From: Candidatus Harrisonbacteria bacterium CG10_big_fil_rev_8_21_14_0_10_44_23
GTDB taxonomy: Bacteria > Patescibacteriota > Minisyncoccia > UBA6257 > 1-14-0-10-44-23
Assembly: GCA_002773475.1 (NCBI GenBank)
Contig: PFBB01000031.1
Location: 2,011-14,315, forward strand
Direction: 5' to 3'
Length of the DNA: 12,305 nt
How positions within the stretch are numbered: the stretch's first letter is position 1; every line of letters begins with the position of its first letter. Below the pieces are notes generated by a model, which was given only the letters and a program-made list of their open reading frames with translations, did no database searches and had not been told where the DNA came from. This document shows, piece after piece, positions 1 through 6,266 of the stretch. A program made the translations under genes and the position numbers.

Positions 1-2
1 AA

Positions 3-137
3 GCACTTTCTGCAGTGGAGAATTTAATGCTTAAAAACCACCTATCTACCCACGTTATTCACCAAATGAAGAGTGGTAAACACGCCAAGGCGGTCAAGGA
101 GATCATTGCAGTTTATAAACTAGCCAGTAAAGATTAA
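3..137 (+). CDS. CsoR/RcnR-family metal-sensing repressor, C-terminal part only
   Basis: The reading frame is open from the window edge to TAA at 135-137, giving 44 residues of a gene that begins upstream. The residues match the last helices of the CsoR/RcnR/FrmR (DUF156) family of all-helical repressors, which bind operator DNA and release it on binding metal, persulfide or formaldehyde. The match is the ALSAVENLMLKNHLSTHVIH stretch, followed by a GKHAKAVKEII-type final helix. In this family the visible segment carries the Y and Z ligand positions, normally H-x3-C in copper-sensing CsoR. Here they are His (codon 39-41) and His (codon 51-53), so H-x3-H, as in Ni/Co-sensing RcnR. The W and X positions lie outside the window. 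The gene ends 4 nt before the rhodanese gene, so it is probably the first gene of, and the regulator of, the downstream copper cluster. Family assignment is fairly secure; the inducer is not known. Confidence 0.72.
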   Translation, partial: ALSAVENLMLKNHLSTHVIHQMKSGKHAKAVKEIIAVYKLASKD

Positions 138-141
138 TCGA

Positions 142-1002
142 ATGAAACAAAAAAACCTAATCCTACTAATTATTGCCGCAGCCCTAATCTTGGGGGGATT
201 CTTTTATATGCAGAGACCAAGTAGCACAGAGCATATGGATGAAGATGAAATGCACATTGGCGAAGATGGACACCACGACGATGATGCAGTGGAGGCTTAT
301 GAGATTTATCCCGGAGATTTAGTGGATAAAATTAAAGACAAAGAAGATATTATTCTTCTCGATGTTAGGACAGAAGAGGAGTACGCAGAAGTTCACCTAG
401 AAAATGCCTTACTCCTCCCGGTCCAAGAGCTAGCTCAAAGCACTCTAGATGAGATGGGACTTGGCCAAGACGCCAAAGACAAAGAAATCTATGTCTATTG
501 TCGCAGTGGATCAAGGAGCCAGACGGCCTACAACATTTTAAGTTCCCTTGGATACACAAACGTTAAAAGCGTTGCTGGAGGGATGATCCACTGGCAAGAA
601 GACGAGTATCCCTTTACCGAGAGTGGGGAGTATACCCCCCAAACGTTAGAAGGCAAGGATCAGGCAACGGGTCCCGATATATCTATTGAGAAAAAATCTT
701 ATGATTTCGGCCAAATCCATCAATTCGGAGGTACTGTCGAGCACGAATTCACTGTCAAAAATACCGGTTCAGAAGTTTTAGAAATTGGTCAGCTAACAAC
801 AAGCTGTAGTTGCACTTCCGCCACTATTTCTTCCAGCTCAATTAAAGCTGGAGAAAGTGCCGTACTAACAGTTGTCTTTGATCCAAACTTTCACGATGAA
901 CCAGCTGGTGTATTTAAACGAACAGTTTTTATCCCAAGTAATGATTCAGATACACCCGAGGCCGAGATCTCAATTCAAGTCGATATATTAGAAGGAGAAT
1001 AA
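142..1002 (+). CDS. Membrane-anchored rhodanese-DUF1573 fusion protein
   Basis: The 286-residue protein has one N-terminal membrane segment (about residues 5-22) without a lipobox Cys, so the rest should lie outside the cytoplasm. Residues 30-50 form a His/Met/Asp/Glu-rich linker (HMDEDEMH then HHDDD) that could bind metal. Residues 52-157 are a rhodanese (sulfurtransferase) domain with the LLDVRTEEEY motif and an active-site loop CRSGSRS whose Cys120 would carry the persulfide. Residues 180-283 are a DUF1573 Ig-like domain with the start signature SYDFGQI and a CSC pair at Cys222/Cys224, where the family usually has CGC. The gene starts 4 nt after the repressor and is followed after 18 nt by a second DUF1573 gene, then a copper ATPase. 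Inferred role: sulfur transfer or copper handling on the outer face of the membrane, by analogy with rhodaneses in CstR/CsoR regulons. Domain calls are strong; the function is inference. There is no Shine-Dalgarno. Confidence 0.9.
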   Translation: MKQKNLILLIIAAALILGGFFYMQRPSSTEHMDEDEMHIGEDGHHDDDAVEAYEIYPGDLVDKIKDKEDIILLDVRTEEEYAEVHLENALLLPVQELAQSTLDEMGLGQDAKDKEIYVYCRSGSRSQTAYNILSSLGYTNVKSVAGGMIHWQEDEYPFTESGEYTPQTLEGKDQATGPDISIEKKSYDFGQIHQFGGTVEHEFTVKNTGSEVLEIGQLTTSCSCTSATISSSSIKAGESAVLTVVFDPNFHDEPAGVFKRTVFIPSNDSDTPEAEISIQVDILEGE

Positions 1003-1020
1003 AAATTAATATATAAAAAC

Positions 1021-1491
1021 ATGAAAAAAATAATAATTTGGGCCGTCGCAATAATAATCTTGCTAGTCCTCGTAATCAGCATTACTCAAAACAAAGACAA
1101 TTCCGCCGTGGCGTCTACCAGCGACTCCCAATTAGTAGCGCAAAGCGATTCATTTGATTTTGGAGATATAGACATCTTTGGGGGAAAAGTTAGCACGGAC
1201 TACATAATCGAAAATCGAGGCACGCAAGACGTAGCGATCACCTCCGCCTATACCAGTTGCATGTGCACAGAAGGAGAGATTAATGGATATAAGTTTGGAA
1301 TGCACGGTAGCTCTGGTGAGGAGGCAATCATCCCCGCTGGTGGCCAAGAAACCCTTACTGCCATTTTCGACCCCCTCGCCCACGGCCCAGAAGGCACTGG
1401 CCCAATCACTCGAGAGCTTATTCTTGAGACCAACTCCACCGCCAGCCCAGAGTTAACCATACATTTTCGTGGAAACGTAGTGAAGAACTAG
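1021..1491 (+). CDS. Membrane-anchored DUF1573-domain protein with CMC motif
   Basis: This 156-residue protein has an N-terminal transmembrane anchor (residues 4-21) and then one DUF1573 domain (about 43-153). The domain shares its signature with the DUF1573 half of the preceding gene (S-x-DFG-x-I-x2-FGG-x-V, then TSC-x-CT), so the two probably arose by duplication. The cysteine pair is Cys80-Met81-Cys82, and an inserted loop (about 86-100) adds Met94 and His95. Cys, Met and His are typical Cu(I) ligands, so copper binding on the outer face is plausible but unproven. The stop is 3 nt before the copper ATPase start, supporting co-transcription. The 18-nt gap upstream is purely AT-rich (TAATATATAAAA) and could hold a weak internal -10, but I see no matching -35. 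No biochemical function is established for DUF1573. Confidence 0.88.
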   Translation: MKKIIIWAVAIIILLVLVISITQNKDNSAVASTSDSQLVAQSDSFDFGDIDIFGGKVSTDYIIENRGTQDVAITSAYTSCMCTEGEINGYKFGMHGSSGEEAIIPAGGQETLTAIFDPLAHGPEGTGPITRELILETNSTASPELTIHFRGNVVKN

Positions 1492-1494
1492 CCC

Positions 1495-3462
1495 ATGCAT
1501 TCCCAAAATCACAACCACCACACAAGCTCTATAATGAGCCATGGCAGCGCTGGTGATTTTTTACGCCGTTTTTGGATAGTTACTTTTCTTCTAATTCCGC
1601 TAGCGCTCACCAACGACTTTATCGCAGGCATTTTTGGCATCGGTGCTTTGGTGTTTGGAAAGTGGGTTCAACTTGGCCTTGCCACAGTTATTTTCTACTT
1701 CAGTCTAGTCTTCTTTAAACACGCAAGCCATGAAATAAAAACACGCAAATACGGAATGATGACCCTAGTTTCCTTGGCGGTTGGGGCTGGTTACCTATTC
1801 TCGGTTGTCTCAACCTTTATTCCAAGCATAGAAGTTGAATTTTATCTCGAAATCTCAACACTAATTTGGGTTTTATTATTTGGCCACTATCTCGAAGCAA
1901 AATCTAGTGCCGCCGCTGGCACCGCCCTGCAAGAAGTAGCTAAATTATTACCAAAAAAAGCCCACAAACAAGTTGACGATAAGGAAGAGGATGTCGACAT
2001 AGAAACTCTCAAAGAAGGGGATACAGTTTTAGTAAAACCAGGAGAAAAAATCCCCGCCGATGGTATTGTTGTGTCTGGCTCTGCAAATGTAAACGAAGCA
2101 TTAATAAGCGGAGAGAGTAAGCCAATCAAAAAATCTAAAGGTGGCGACGCGATCGCTGGAGCGATTTGCCTTGATGGCTCTCTAACCATAAAACTAACTA
2201 GAGTAGGGGAGCACTCAACTATTGGGAAAATTCAAAAACTCATTGCCAAGGCCCAAGAAACAAAACCAAAATCACAGAGAATCGCCGACAAAGCCGCCGC
2301 TATTTTAACTTTTACCGCAGGAATTTCTGCACTTATCACGTTAGGGGTCTGGACTTTGATCGTAGGGGAGCCATTTGTCTTTGCCGCAACTCTCGCGATA
2401 ACTGTTTTAGTTATCGCTTGCCCACATGCTCTAGGCCTTGCCATTCCAACAGTCACCACCATCACGACCTCTCTTGCGGTAAAAAATGGCATCTTCTTAA
2501 AGGATCTATCAAAAATAGAAATAATCAGGAAAGCAGACTATGTCGTCTTTGATAAAACTGGTACTCTAACTGATGGAAGTTTTGGCGTAAGTGAAGTTAA
2601 GAGCATTTCCCAGCTCAGCGAAGATGAAATTCTTTCCTTATCTGCTGCAATAGACAGTCACTCTTCTCATGTTATTGCCCAGTCCATCTTTAACCATGCA
2701 AAACAGAAGAATTTAGAGCTCAAAACTATAAGCAATTTCCAAAACATTGCGGGCAAAGGTGTAAAAGCAGAGATCGGCGAGCAGGAATACTTTTTAGGAA
2801 ACGAAGCACTTATGCAGGAGAGGGGCCTTTACCCAGAAAAAGTTTCCGATGGATCAACCACTGTATTTCTAGCGTCTCAAAATGAGCTTTTGGGACTTAT
2901 AAAACTCTCAGACAAAGTAAAGAAAGAGGCCCATCAGGCTATTGATAGCCTCCATAAACTTGGCGTTAAAGTCGCGATACTAACTGGCGACAATGAAGCT
3001 GTGGCAAAAATCGTAGCAGGTAAGCTAAAAATTGATACATATTTTGCGGGAGTACTTCCAGAAGATAAGTATAAGCACATCAAAAAGCTTCAAGATGAGG
3101 GCAATGTGGTTTTAATGGTCGGCGATGGGGTAAACGACGCCCCCGCCCTTACCCAATCTGACGCAGGAGTAGCAATCGGTGCAGGAACAGACGTAGCGGT
3201 GGAAGCTGGAGATGTAGTTTTAACTCGAAGCAACCCAGTCGACCTATACAGACTCGTTGTACTCTCAAAGAAGGTTTATCGGAAGATGATCCAAAACTTG
3301 ATCTGGGCTTTGGGATACAACATTGTTGCCATTCCAGCCGCCGCTGGAGTGTTTGCCTATTGGGGATTTTTCCTTCGCCCTGAGATTGGCGCTTTGGTCA
3401 TGAGCCTATCAACTGTAATTGTTGTCGCCAACGCAATGACTTTAAAGTTGCTCAGATTATAA
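1495..3462 (+). CDS. copB: P1B-3 (CopB-type) copper-translocating P-type ATPase
   Basis: This is a 655-residue heavy-metal ATPase that exports copper using ATP. The N-terminus is His-rich (MHSQNHNHHTSSIMSHGS), as in CopB proteins, and there is no CxxC HMA domain. Visible motifs in order: actuator ISGES (205-208 region, Glu207); the transmembrane metal-site motif Cys309-Pro310-His311, diagnostic of the P1B-3 subgroup; phosphorylation motif DKTGT with Asp353; hinge motif GDGVNDAP with Asp544 and Asp548; the TM7 motif GYN (Tyr608-Asn609); and the TM8 motif MSLST (636-640). All of these agree with the copper-type CopB group. One deviation is the nucleotide-domain HP dipeptide, which reads His392-Val393 in SSHVIAQSI. 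The start lies 3 nt after the preceding stop, so it is probably translated from the same mRNA as the CsoR-like repressor and DUF1573 genes. Whether the substrate is Cu(I), Cu(II) or Ag(I) cannot be told from sequence. Confidence 0.95.
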   Translation: MHSQNHNHHTSSIMSHGSAGDFLRRFWIVTFLLIPLALTNDFIAGIFGIGALVFGKWVQLGLATVIFYFSLVFFKHASHEIKTRKYGMMTLVSLAVGAGYLFSVVSTFIPSIEVEFYLEISTLIWVLLFGHYLEAKSSAAAGTALQEVAKLLPKKAHKQVDDKEEDVDIETLKEGDTVLVKPGEKIPADGIVVSGSANVNEALISGESKPIKKSKGGDAIAGAICLDGSLTIKLTRVGEHSTIGKIQKLIAKAQETKPKSQRIADKAAAILTFTAGISALITLGVWTLIVGEPFVFAATLAITVLVIACPHALGLAIPTVTTITTSLAVKNGIFLKDLSKIEIIRKADYVVFDKTGTLTDGSFGVSEVKSISQLSEDEILSLSAAIDSHSSHVIAQSIFNHAKQKNLELKTISNFQNIAGKGVKAEIGEQEYFLGNEALMQERGLYPEKVSDGSTTVFLASQNELLGLIKLSDKVKKEAHQAIDSLHKLGVKVAILTGDNEAVAKIVAGKLKIDTYFAGVLPEDKYKHIKKLQDEGNVVLMVGDGVNDAPALTQSDAGVAIGAGTDVAVEAGDVVLTRSNPVDLYRLVVLSKKVYRKMIQNLIWALGYNIVAIPAAAGVFAYWGFFLRPEIGALVMSLSTVIVVANAMTLKLLRL

Positions 3463-3520
3463 GCTGGTTTCAGTCCGCAGCCCAAAACACCCCCGCCGGC
3501 AAAGGAAATGTAGGGCCTCA

Positions 3521-3548
3521 TTGACATTTAGCTACAATGTGCTATGAT
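3521..3548 (+). promoter_or_regulatory. Strong sigma70-type promoter of the cold-shock gene
   Basis: A perfect -35 TTGACA (3521-3526), a 16-bp spacer and an extended -10 (TGC then TATGAT, 3540-3548) form the best promoter in the window. Transcription should start near 3555, giving a leader of about 80 nt before the cold-shock ATG at 3637. An interrupted palindrome ACATT-N7-AATGT (3524-3540) lies between the two boxes. It could be an operator, but it may be chance. Confidence 0.8.
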
Positions 3549-3636
3549 TATGTCTCAAGCGTGAAGCTGCGATTAAAAGGTAGTCGTTTTTATACATAGT
3601 ATTTGCCTTGATATTCAACAACATAATTTAACGAAC

Positions 3637-3840
3637 ATGACAGAAGGAACAATCGCTCGTCTTACCGACAAAGGATTTGGCTTCATCAAGTACGAAGGAG
3701 GGGAGAAGGATCTATTTTTCCACTCTAACGAACTTCAAGGAGTGGAATACAGCGACCTACGAGAGGGAGACAGAGTATCATTCGAAATTGGTCAAAGCGA
3801 CAAAGGACCAAATGCAACAAACGTCAGCAAGGTAGCATAA
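3637..3840 (+). CDS. Cold-shock-domain (CspA-family) nucleic-acid chaperone
   Basis: This is a complete 67-residue cold-shock domain, the usual size for the bacterial CspA family. These proteins bind single-stranded RNA and DNA and melt RNA structure in the cytoplasm. RNP1 is KGFGFIKY (residues 12-19) and RNP2 is DLFFHS (25-30). The C-terminal strand pattern GPNATNVSKV is also typical. Unusually, the segment after the first methionine reads TEGTIARLTDKGFG rather than the common GTVKWFN, so the first-strand Trp/Phe surface residues are altered. The gene is monocistronic: it has its own consensus promoter with a roughly 80-nt leader and a perfect hairpin terminator directly after the stop. A long leader is a known feature of temperature-regulated csp genes, but thermal control here is inference. 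There is no Shine-Dalgarno before the ATG. Confidence 0.95.
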   Translation: MTEGTIARLTDKGFGFIKYEGGEKDLFFHSNELQGVEYSDLREGDRVSFEIGQSDKGPNATNVSKVA

Positions 3841-3843
3841 CGA

Positions 3844-3875
3844 AACTAAAAAACACCTCCGGGTGTTTTTTAGTT
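3844..3875 (+). terminator. Rho-independent terminator of the cold-shock gene
   Basis: A perfect inverted repeat has 14-nt arms (3844-3857 and 3862-3875) around a TCCG tetraloop closed by C-G, which is a UNCG-class loop. The core CACC/GGTG is followed by T6, so the T-tract is embedded in the right arm. It starts 4 nt after the csp stop codon. The A/T symmetry makes it potentially bidirectional. Confidence 0.9.
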
Positions 3876-3913
3876 GCAGCAGCCCAACGGACTAGGAATA
3901 TAAAAAAATCTAG

Positions 3914-3919
3914 TATAAT
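3914..3919 (+). promoter_or_regulatory. -10 box (TATAAT) for the small membrane protein at 3961
   Basis: A consensus TATAAT lies in the context TCTAGTATAATA (3909-3920). The same 12-mer forms the -10 of the gene at 7117. No good -35 is seen 16-18 bp upstream. The predicted start near 3926 leaves a leader of about 35 nt. A second, weaker TATTAA (3949-3954) sits 6 nt before the ATG and would give a leaderless transcript. Confidence 0.55.
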
Positions 3920-3960
3920 AAAGGTAAGTCGAAACCATTATTAAGAACTATTAAAAAAAT

Positions 3961-4332
3961 ATGGAACTTTCACTATATTTGGCCAAAGTCTGGGGGTTGT
4001 TTATTGTTATCATCACGTTTTCAATGATGATCAACAAAAAGCAGATTGCCAAGATGTACCATCTCGCCAAAGAGGAGGGGATGCTCATTTTGATGGGTAT
4101 GCTTTCTTTAGTTGTTGGTATCTTGAGCGTTTTGAGCCACAACATCTGGGTTTCTAGCTGGCCCACCATTATCACCATCTTTGGTTGGTTGGCATTGCTC
4201 AAGGGACTAATGTTTCTTTTCTTCCCAGATGCAGCTCGTCGACAATTGGCCCGATGCAAGAGTGGCACAGTTTTGATGCTTATTGGCTTCTTGCTTGGTC
4301 TCTACCTAGTCTACGTTGGTTTTCTAGCCTAG
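3961..4332 (+). CDS. Small four-helix membrane protein of unknown function
   Basis: I do not recognise a named family for this 123-residue protein. It has four hydrophobic segments (about 5-24, 41-59, 66-88 and 102-121) joined by short polar loops: NKKQIAKMYHLAKEEG after helix 1, SHNIWVSS between helices 2 and 3, and DAARRQLARCKSG between helices 3 and 4. The basic residues in the first and third loops suggest those face the cytoplasm, which places both termini outside. It is flanked by its own TATAAT box and by a perfect hairpin terminator that begins 2 nt after the stop, so it is transcribed alone. No catalytic or binding motif is visible. An antisense frame across the same DNA has no comparable pattern and was discarded. 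Confidence 0.8.
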   Translation: MELSLYLAKVWGLFIVIITFSMMINKKQIAKMYHLAKEEGMLILMGMLSLVVGILSVLSHNIWVSSWPTIITIFGWLALLKGLMFLFFPDAARRQLARCKSGTVLMLIGFLLGLYLVYVGFLA

Positions 4333-4334
4333 GG

Positions 4335-4377
4335 GCAAATTAAAATACTCCAGCGACTGCGGAGTATTTTAATTTGC
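4335..4377 (+). terminator. Long hairpin terminator after the four-helix membrane protein
   Basis: Perfect 17-nt arms (4335-4351 and 4361-4377) surround a 9-nt loop. The arms end TATTTTAATTTGC, so the T-rich tail lies inside the right arm. The structure starts 2 nt after the TAG stop at 4330-4332. Its last four bases double as the start of the typA -35 box. Confidence 0.82.
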
Positions 4378-4402
4378 TAAATCGCTAGAAATAAGGTATA
4401 AA
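4374..4402 (+). promoter_or_regulatory. typA promoter
   Basis: A -35 TTGCTA (4374-4379, 4 of 6 matches), a 17-bp spacer and a -10 TATAAA (4397-4402) fit a sigma70-type promoter. Transcription would begin near 4409, giving a leader of about 28 nt before ATG 4438. The -10 overlaps an in-frame ATG at 4402, which argues against that codon being the start. Confidence 0.65.
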
Positions 4403-4408
4403 TGGTAG

Positions 4409-4434
4409 GTCCCGCAACCGGGGCGCATTTTTTT
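4409..4434 (+). promoter_or_regulatory. GC hairpin plus U7 tract in the typA leader
   Basis: The predicted leader consists of a short GC-rich stem (GTCCCG 4409-4414 against CGGGGC 4419-4424, loop CAAC, one G-U pair), three bases, and then seven T residues (4428-4434) four bases (ATTATG begins at 4435) from the coding start. The layout resembles a minimal intrinsic attenuator or a 5'-end stabilising hairpin followed by a single-stranded ribosome landing site. Function is inferred. Confidence 0.45.
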
Positions 4435-4437
4435 ATT

Positions 4438-6234
4438 ATGGAGATTCGAAACATTGCCATCATTGCTCACGTTGACCACGGTAAGACCGCCATTACCGAT
4501 GCTTTGTTGCGCCAGACTGGCACAACTACTGGCGAGGCCAGCATGGATAGTAACGCCCTAGAAAAAGAGCGGGGTATTACGATTTATTCAAAAAACGCTG
4601 CTTTAATTTACAAAAACACTAAAATAAATATTGTTGATACCCCAGGGCACGCCGATTTCGGTTCTGAGGTTGAGCGAATCTTGCGCTCCATCGATTCAGT
4701 TTTATTGGTAGTTGATGCCCAAGAGGGGCCAATGCCCCAAACTCGTTTTGTTTTAAAAAAGTCTCTAGCCCTTGGCCTTAAGCCAATTGTGGTTATCAAT
4801 AAAATAGACAAACCAGCCGCCGATCCAGAGAAAACTCACAATTTAGTTTTTGACCTATTTGCCGAGCTCGATGCCGCCCCGGAGCAGCTAGATTTTCCTG
4901 TTATCTACGCCATTGGACGGGAGGGGGTAGCTAAAAACCAGCTTACTGACGAGGGAAAAGACCTAACTCCACTCCTCGATATGATTTTAGATAAAGTTCC
5001 CCCAGCGAAGCCAATTAATGACAGTGACACCTTGCTCGCCCAACCATTCAACCTCGCCTACGACAATTTCCTTGGCCGTTTAGCCATTGCCCGAATTTAT
5101 AATGGAAAAATCAAATCCAGTGAGACTGTCTATGTAAAAAAAGGAGAAACCGACCAAAAACAATACCGCGTCACCAAACTGTTTACCTTTAACGGCATCC
5201 AACGAACTGAGGCAGAAGAAATCGGCGCTGGTGATATCGGAATAATTGCCGGGCTCGAGGATGTTTACATTGGAGACACCATCACTACGGATGCCAACAC
5301 CACTCCGCTTGAGGCAATCAAAGTTGACGAACCAACCATCGAGCTTAACTTTTTGGTAAACAATTCTCCATTTGCTGGCCGAGATGGAAAATTTGTGACC
5401 AGTCGGCAGATCCGCGAGCGCCTCGAAAAAGAGCTAGAGGTGAACGTCGGACTTAAAGTGGATTTTAATAGCAGTAAAAGCGGTCAATTTATTGTTCGCG
5501 GTAGGGGGGAGCTCCACGTCGCCATCCTAGTTGAAAACATGCGCCGCGAAGGATATGAGCTCATGGTTTCCCAGCCCAAGGTTATTTTAAAAGAAATCGA
5601 TGGAAAGACCTGCGAGCCGTTTGAGGAAATTATTGCCGATGTGCCAAATGAGTTTCAGGGAGCGGTTATCGAAAAGCTTGGCAAGCAAGGGGCTGTGCTA
5701 ACCAACCTCACCACCCACCAAAATAGAATCCTGCTAACCTTTGAGGGTCCCAGCCGAGGTCTATTTGGCTATCGCAACGCTTTTACCGTGGACACAAAAG
5801 GAGAGGGTATCTTGGCCACCCATTTTATTGGCTACCGTCCTCATATTGGTGCAATTGATAGAAATAATTTCGGTTCAATGATCAGTCAAACAACCGGAAA
5901 AGCCCTAGCATTTTCCTTGGCCAATCTACAAAACCGCGGCACTTTATATATTGGAGCAAACACTGAGGTGTATGAGGGAATGGTGGTTGGTAACACCGCC
6001 AAGGGAGACGATATGACTGTAAACCCAACAAAGGGTAAGGAGCTAACCAACATGCGCGCCTCTGGCTCTGATGATGCGATTCAACTAGCACCAGCCCGAA
6101 AGCTCAGCATCGAATCTGGGCTAGAAATAATGTCGGAAGATGAATATCTAGAGGTCACCCCCAACAATGTGCGTCTAAGAAAGCAGAGCCTCACAGAAAA
6201 CGAAAGAAAAAAGTCCAAGCAAAAAAGTAGTTAA
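4438..6234 (+). CDS. typA: Ribosome-associated translational GTPase TypA/BipA
   Basis: From ATG 4438 this is a 598-residue protein, close to the usual length of about 605. TypA/BipA binds the ribosome in the GTP form and helps 50S assembly and growth under cold or other stress. G-domain motifs: G1 AHVDHGKT (10-17), G2 ERGIT with Thr48, G3 DTPGH (67-71), G4 NKID (121-124). The EF-G-like domains and the BipA-specific C-terminal domain follow, including GRGELHVAILVENMRREGYE and the closing LRKQSLTENERKK pattern. An in-frame ATG at 4402 would add 12 residues, but it overlaps the -10 box and the extra residues are not family-like. Upstream there are a terminator, a promoter and a hairpin/U-tract leader. 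Downstream, a 39-residue basic protein follows after 32 nt. Confidence 0.97.
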   Translation: MEIRNIAIIAHVDHGKTAITDALLRQTGTTTGEASMDSNALEKERGITIYSKNAALIYKNTKINIVDTPGHADFGSEVERILRSIDSVLLVVDAQEGPMPQTRFVLKKSLALGLKPIVVINKIDKPAADPEKTHNLVFDLFAELDAAPEQLDFPVIYAIGREGVAKNQLTDEGKDLTPLLDMILDKVPPAKPINDSDTLLAQPFNLAYDNFLGRLAIARIYNGKIKSSETVYVKKGETDQKQYRVTKLFTFNGIQRTEAEEIGAGDIGIIAGLEDVYIGDTITTDANTTPLEAIKVDEPTIELNFLVNNSPFAGRDGKFVTSRQIRERLEKELEVNVGLKVDFNSSKSGQFIVRGRGELHVAILVENMRREGYELMVSQPKVILKEIDGKTCEPFEEIIADVPNEFQGAVIEKLGKQGAVLTNLTTHQNRILLTFEGPSRGLFGYRNAFTVDTKGEGILATHFIGYRPHIGAIDRNNFGSMISQTTGKALAFSLANLQNRGTLYIGANTEVYEGMVVGNTAKGDDMTVNPTKGKELTNMRASGSDDAIQLAPARKLSIESGLEIMSEDEYLEVTPNNVRLRKQSLTENERKKSKQKSS

Positions 6235-6252
6235 GCAAAATTACAAATAGTA

Positions 6253-6258
6253 TATAAT
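6253..6258 (+). promoter_or_regulatory. -10 box of a leaderless promoter for the basic 39-aa gene
   Basis: A consensus TATAAT ends 8 nt before ATG 6267. A start about 7 nt downstream of the -10 puts the first transcribed base at or next to the ATG. No strong -35 is seen (TTAAGC at 6231-6236 with a 16-bp spacer is weak). Confidence 0.6.
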
Positions 6259-6266
6259 CATAAGAT

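Noticed and set aside
365..559. Minus-strand frames inside the rhodanese, CopB, TypA and Nramp-like genes
   Set aside because: They are antisense shadows of clearly conserved coding regions and show no family motifs.
3463..3520. Terminator after copB
   Set aside because: Only a GCCGGC palindrome without a usable stem or T-tract was seen.
3533..3538. TACAAT as the csp -10
   Set aside because: It is only 6 bp from the perfect -35; TATGAT at 3543 gives a 16-bp spacer and an extended -10.
4402..4437. Upstream ATG giving TypA 12 extra N-terminal residues
   Set aside because: It overlaps the -10 TATAAA, the added residues are not family-like, and the MEIRNIAIIAHVDHGKT start at 4438 matches the normal TypA N-terminus.
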